The notes under the pieces were generated by a model. The model did no database searches. It saw only the letters and a program-made list of their open reading frames with translations, and was not told the DNA's origin. Source: JANNFX01 sp040080075 (GTDB taxonomy: Bacteria; Pseudomonadota; Alphaproteobacteria; Rhizobiales; Hyphomicrobiaceae). Taken from it: a DNA stretch of 9,112 bases. The position numbers and the translations under genes are program-made. The DNA lies in contig JBEBJD010000332.1 of the NCBI GenBank assembly GCA_040080075.1, positions 1 through 9,112 of the forward strand. Direction: 5' to 3'. Below, in pieces: positions 6,610 through 9,112 of the stretch (position 1 is the first letter of the stretch; each line of letters begins with the position of its first letter).

Positions 6610-7245
6610 ATGCACACACCCAAACGTCTCTTCCCGTTCAATGCGGAACAGTCGGTCAATATCCTGAGCGAATTTGGACCGCTGGTGACGATGTTTATCG
6701 TCAACGCTGCATTTGGCATTACGGCCGGAACTTATGCGCTGATCGGCACGACGCTCTTGGCCATCGCTGTCATGGTCTACATGTTCGGGCGGCCACCAAT
6801 ATTTCCGCTGATCGCTTCAACGGTTACGGTTGTCTTTGGAACACTCTCGATTGTCACTGGCAATCCAATGTGGGTGCAGATCAAGGTCACGATCTTCAAC
6901 GCCATGTTTGCCCTGTTCTTGTTTTATGGACTATGGATCAAACGCAATTTCTTCAAGTATGTCTTCGATCAGACCTTCCACTATACCGACGAGGGCTGGA
7001 ACACCTTCACCCGTTGCTTCGCATGGTTTTTCGTCTTGACCGCCGTTCTGAACGAGGTGGTGCGTCTGACCTTCCACGACACCACAATTTATAATGTCTT
7101 GGGTCATGCGATTACCGGTATCAATATCTGGATTGCCTTTAAGCTCCTTCTCATCATGCCATTAAGCGGGCTGTTCGCTTGGGTGCTGACCAAGCGAATG
7201 GCCCGGCACCGTATGGATCCGCCCAACACCGGGGCTGCGGAATAG
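6610..7245 (+). CDS. YciB/IspZ-family membrane protein, diverged first copy
   Basis: A 211-residue, very hydrophobic protein with about five membrane segments and a basic C-terminal tail (KRMARHR). It aligns end to end with the next gene: FGPL (22-25) with LAPL, KVTIFN (92-97) with KPTIVN, TDEGW (126-130) identical, and LNEVV (147-151) with LNEIV. YciB proteins are inner-membrane proteins linked to envelope synthesis and cell division. Here the family's VWRNF-TTWVNFK stretch is altered. W and N of WRNF are lost, and the TT-to-FK segment holds 19 residues instead of 5. The protein may therefore do a different job from a standard YciB. The ATG at 6610 is the only start in frame after the stop at 6556. 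The gene sits 54 bases after ftsY and 29 before its paralogue, so co-transcription is likely. Confidence 0.85.
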   Translation: MHTPKRLFPFNAEQSVNILSEFGPLVTMFIVNAAFGITAGTYALIGTTLLAIAVMVYMFGRPPIFPLIASTVTVVFGTLSIVTGNPMWVQIKVTIFNAMFALFLFYGLWIKRNFFKYVFDQTFHYTDEGWNTFTRCFAWFFVLTAVLNEVVRLTFHDTTIYNVLGHAITGINIWIAFKLLLIMPLSGLFAWVLTKRMARHRMDPPNTGAAE

Positions 7246-7274
7246 CTTGAGGACGGATTCAAAGGAACTAAAAC

Positions 7275-7877
7275 ATGTCTGACATAAATCCCGGCACGCC
7301 ACCTTCGCCAGACGCCCAGCGCCCCGACCCCAATTCTCTGATCAAATTCATGATCGAGCTGGCGCCACTGATCGTTTTTTTTGCGGCCTATAAGACCCAA
7401 GGCAGCATTCAGATGGCGACGGGTGCAATTATTCTAGCCACCCTGGTGTCGCTGTTGGCGTCCTGGCTTTTGTTCAAAAAAGTGGCGATCATGCCGGTGG
7501 TAACCGCCGCCGTCGTGTCGATCTTTGGCGGCCTGACACTGTGGCTGGATGATCCGACTTTCTTCTTTCGAAAGCCCACGATCGTCAATTTGATCTTCGC
7601 GGCCATTCTAGGATTCGGACTGGCGACGGGCCGCCCACTCGTCAAAAGGCTGTTCGATGGTCAGCTTAAGCTGACCGACGAAGGCTGGCACAAGCTGACC
7701 GTCCGTTGGACGGTATTTTTTCTCGCCATGGCTGGACTGAACGAGATCGTTTGGCGCAACTTTGCTGAAACAACGTGGGTCAATTTCAAGGTGTTTGGAA
7801 TTTTACCCATGACCTTGTTGTTTGCCATTGCGCAGGTTGGCCTTATGTCGCGCCACGCCGTGCCCGACGAAACCTAA
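7275..7877 (+). CDS. yciB: Inner membrane-spanning protein YciB (septation protein IspZ/A)
   Basis: A 200-residue protein with the standard features of the family: a polar N terminus, IELAPLIVFF (28-37), then hydrophobic segments broken by VMP-like turns (AIMPVV, 71-76), FGGLTLWLDD (84-93), KPTIVNLIF (100-108), KLTDEGWHKLTVRW (132-145) and LNEIVWRNF-TTWVNFKVFGILPMT (155-180). About five membrane segments are expected. YciB is needed for normal envelope integrity and septation in enterobacteria. Its exact biochemical role is unsettled. AAAGGAA (7261-7267) is 7 bases before the ATG. This is the orthodox copy of the tandem pair. A yciB/ispZ gene after ftsY is a familiar alphaproteobacterial arrangement. 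Confidence 0.93.
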   Translation: MSDINPGTPPSPDAQRPDPNSLIKFMIELAPLIVFFAAYKTQGSIQMATGAIILATLVSLLASWLLFKKVAIMPVVTAAVVSIFGGLTLWLDDPTFFFRKPTIVNLIFAAILGFGLATGRPLVKRLFDGQLKLTDEGWHKLTVRWTVFFLAMAGLNEIVWRNFAETTWVNFKVFGILPMTLLFAIAQVGLMSRHAVPDET

Positions 7878-7950
7878 ATAATTATTCTCTCTGTTTGTAG
7901 CCGTTTCCAACGCCCAGAGCCGGTCATCCGACGAAGCCCTGATCCCAAAT

Positions 7951-7996
7951 CAAAAGTGGACCCGACAACAATCTCGCACCTTTTGCGATCATTTTT
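7951..7996 (+). terminator. Possible weak terminator after yciB
   Basis: TCGCA (7974-7978) and TGCGA (7984-7988) form a 5-bp stem. An alternative longer stem pairs CAAAAGTG (7951-7958) with 7977-7985, with one bulged C. Five Ts follow at 7992-7996. The stems are short and the T-run is offset by three or more bases, so this is tentative. It is placed about right to end the mtaB-ftsY-yciB transcript. Confidence 0.3.
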
Positions 7997-8198
7997 GCTG
8001 CCTTAAGGGTAGATCGAAGTCATGTTTGGTACAGCAAACGGAGATACTTAAGTTAGTTTTCAAGTATTTAGAATAATGCCCGTTACGATGATTTGTGCAT
8101 CTCTATAGATGGCACCATTTAACCGGCACAGTACAGACAATAAACTTGATGTATTGCACTAGCGATACCACGATTGTTCTTTGGTCAGATCATCATTG

Positions 8199-8215
8199 TT
8201 CAAGATATATTCAAG
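8199..8215 (+). promoter_or_regulatory. Direct-repeat box 1 (TTCAAG-N5-TTCAAG)
   Basis: TTCAAG occurs at 8199-8204 and again at 8210-8215, exactly 11 bases apart. The whole box reads TTCAAGATATATTCAAG and overlaps the possible -10 TATATT. The same arrangement recurs at 8353-8369. An 11-base period puts both half-sites on one face of the helix, as for tandem-binding regulators such as OmpR/PhoB-type response regulators. The binding protein is unknown. Confidence 0.4.
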
Positions 8216-8352
8216 TGTAGTACTTCCAATTTTCACACTCCTTTTAGCAATTTACCGCTTTTTGCTGGACGACAGGGGCGAACTCGTATTTTCTCCATAG
8301 TGAAACGTAACCTTATCCAAATCAGCACACGGCCTATGTTGCAGCGCGCTCT

Positions 8353-8369
8353 TTCAAAGATCGTTCAAG
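8353..8369 (+). promoter_or_regulatory. Direct-repeat box 2 (TTCAAA-N5-TTCAAG)
   Basis: TTCAAA at 8353-8358 and TTCAAG at 8364-8369 are again 11 bases apart. The box reads TTCAAAGATCGTTCAAG and matches box 1 in both half-sites and in spacing. It ends 40 bases before the marR ATG, a suitable place for an operator controlling that gene. MarR proteins usually bind palindromes, so a different regulator is likelier than autoregulation. Confidence 0.4.
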
Positions 8370-8409
8370 CAAACGGAAGCCATCCACCATACAGGTGACA
8401 AGACCCGCC

Positions 8410-8898
8410 ATGGCCCGCGACACATCCTCAAAAGACTCTAGTGCAGCCCGCCTCGAGCGCTCTCCGATCCACTTACTGCACCGGGCCGGCCAGTGCGCAG
8501 GAGACATTTTTCAACTTGAAATGGGCGGCGGCGACCTGACACCTCGTCAGTACGCTGTCCTGATAACCGTGTCGCAGCATGAAGGTCTGAGCCAAACCAA
8601 TCTGGTCGAAAAGACCGGAATCGATCGCTCGACATTGGCCGATATCGTCAGGCGCATGCTCAAGAAGGGCCTGCTACAGCGCCGCCGCACCAAGGAAGAT
8701 GCCAGAGCCTATGCTGTTAAACTGACGGACGAAGGCTGGCGCGCTTTGAAGGCAACGGATCCTGTCGCTCGCAGGGTTGATGACAAGATCCTGGCCGTGC
8801 TGCCAACCAACCAGCGCGAACGATTTGTGCAAGACCTCAATACAATCGTGCAAAGCATCGGCAAAATGGCGCCGTTTGACCGCATGAATAAGGGCTGA
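8410..8898 (+). CDS. MarR-family transcriptional regulator
   Basis: 162 residues with the MarR winged helix-turn-helix fold. LTPRQYAVLITVSQHEGLSQ (43-62) leads into the recognition part NLVEKTGIDRSTLADIVRRM (64-83). LKKGLLQRRRTKEDARAYAV (84-103) forms the wing, followed by LTDEGW (105-110). Flanking helices should make the dimer interface. MarR proteins are dimeric repressors or activators released by small ligands or oxidation. The only cysteine is C29, in the first helix. The ATG at 8410 has AGGTGA (8393-8398) 11 bases upstream. GTG at 8395 would add five residues but has poorer spacing to GGAAG (8375-8379). The gene stands alone, behind a long spacer and before a strong terminator, so its targets may lie elsewhere or be itself. 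Confidence 0.9.
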   Translation: MARDTSSKDSSAARLERSPIHLLHRAGQCAGDIFQLEMGGGDLTPRQYAVLITVSQHEGLSQTNLVEKTGIDRSTLADIVRRMLKKGLLQRRRTKEDARAYAVKLTDEGWRALKATDPVARRVDDKILAVLPTNQRERFVQDLNTIVQSIGKMAPFDRMNKG

Positions 8899-8921
8899 TT
8901 AAATATTCGGCACAAGACATT

Positions 8922-8952
8922 AACGGCCACTCGCGAGAGTGGCCGTTTTTTT
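8922..8952 (+). terminator. Intrinsic terminator of marR
   Basis: AACGGCCACTC (8922-8932) and GAGTGGCCGTT (8937-8947) form a perfect 11-bp stem closed by a GCGA tetraloop of the GNRA type. A run of Ts continues to 8952. It lies 23 bases after the marR stop. The converging gene at the right end lies beyond the dispersed repeat. Confidence 0.95.
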
Positions 8953-8968
8953 GCAGCAGAAGTCTGAG

Positions 8969-9054
8969 CCTAGAGCGCCTTGCGATCCCGGTTTATGTTT
9001 TGTCGCATTTTCTACGACGAACCGGGAGCCACTTCGCAGGACAAATGCTCTAAA
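8969..9054 (-). repeat. Dispersed palindromic intergenic repeat, copy 2 (short form)
   Basis: Read on the minus strand from 9054, it begins TTTAGAGCATTTG and matches copy 1 over the 59-base core (8996-9054). The match resumes over the end, where GGATCGCAAGGCGCT corresponds to GGATCGCAAAGCGCT in copy 1. About 20 bases between these blocks, holding the left arm of copy 1's second hairpin, are missing. It follows immediately after the stop of the minus-strand gene at the window's end, just as copy 1 overlaps the stop of the PilZ gene. Confidence 0.75.
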
Positions 9055-9112
9055 TCATGCCTTGGGCTTGATCAATTTACGGCTGACCAATGTCTCGGCA
9101 ATTTGCACGGCA
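9055..9112 (-). CDS. asd: 3' end of probable aspartate-semialdehyde dehydrogenase (partial)
   Basis: The minus strand encodes a C-terminal AVQIAETLVSRKLIKPKA followed by TGA (9057-9055). The AVQIAE-L motif near the end, followed by a short basic tail, is typical of the last helix of aspartate-semialdehyde dehydrogenase (usually GAALNAVQIAE...). That enzyme reduces aspartyl phosphate to the semialdehyde, leading to diaminopimelate, lysine, threonine and methionine. Only 18 residues are visible, so the call rests on this one motif. The upstream part lies outside the window. Confidence 0.65.
   Translation of the reverse strand, partial: AVQIAETLVSRKLIKPKA

Larger units (their letters stand above)
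7878..8409. other. 532-bp AT-rich intergenic region before marR
   Basis: No convincing gene. The only long open frame (8174-8398, plus) has no ribosome binding site and an unremarkable composition. Bases 8041-8280 are about 38% GC by count, against roughly 60% in neighbouring genes. The region holds a possible weak terminator at its left end, a possible promoter (TTGGTC 8181-8186, TATATT 8206-8211, spacer 19), and two direct-repeat boxes described separately. The length and composition would suit a long regulatory region, an unrecognised small RNA, or a decayed gene. Confidence 0.6.

Noticed and set aside
8174..8398. 74-residue open frame in the spacer before marR
   Set aside because: No ribosome binding site, no recognisable motif, and it crosses the direct-repeat boxes. 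Chance frames of this length are common.
1..9112. CRISPR array, insertion sequence, tRNA or rRNA gene, toxin-antitoxin or defence genes
   Set aside because: I found no regularly spaced repeats, transposase motifs, cloverleaf-like segments or recognisable defence domains on either strand.

Overview
The window looks like the chromosome of an alphaproteobacterium, most likely of the Hyphomicrobiales (Rhizobiales). The basis is the order dapF - mtaB - ftsY - yciB/ispZ, the alphaproteobacterial style of the encoded proteins, GC-rich coding DNA, and two copies of a palindromic intergenic repeat (TTTAGAGCATTT...AAAATGCG) of a kind I associate with that order. A PQQ-type sugar dehydrogenase would fit a Hyphomicrobium- or Devosia-like lifestyle, but the genus cannot be fixed from the sequence.

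Layout. Bases 1-65 hold the last residues of an unidentified plus-strand gene. A PilZ-domain protein (157-1071) follows, starting at a TTG beside a perfect 7-bp inverted repeat. Its stop codon lies inside repeat copy 1 (1067-1170). A four-EF-hand lipoprotein (1315-1824) converges on a minus-strand, exported PQQ-dependent sugar dehydrogenase (1841-2980). A 116-bp divergent spacer leads to the core block: dapF (3097-3966), a 69-bp two-tier inverted repeat that starts on the dapF stop, mtaB (4124-5392), ftsY (5389-6555, 4-nt overlap with mtaB) and two tandem yciB-family genes (6610-7245 and 7275-7877). A 532-bp AT-rich spacer (7878-8409) carries two matching direct-repeat boxes (TTCAAR-N5-TTCAAG) upstream of a MarR-family regulator (8410-8898). 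That gene ends at a textbook terminator. Repeat copy 2 (8969-9054, minus) and the last codons of a minus-strand gene, probably asd, close the window.

How the genes relate. dapF makes meso-diaminopimelate for peptidoglycan and lysine, and the probable asd acts earlier in the same pathway. mtaB matures tRNA, ftsY is the SRP receptor for membrane-protein insertion, and yciB acts in envelope synthesis and division. The central block is therefore housekeeping for growth and envelope. The flanking PilZ, EF-hand and PQQ dehydrogenase genes are accessory.

I see no mobile element, CRISPR array, toxin or defence system. The points most worth a second look are the diverged tandem YciB pair with an insertion in the first copy, the paired direct-repeat boxes before marR, and three palindromic elements that each sit on or next to a stop codon.
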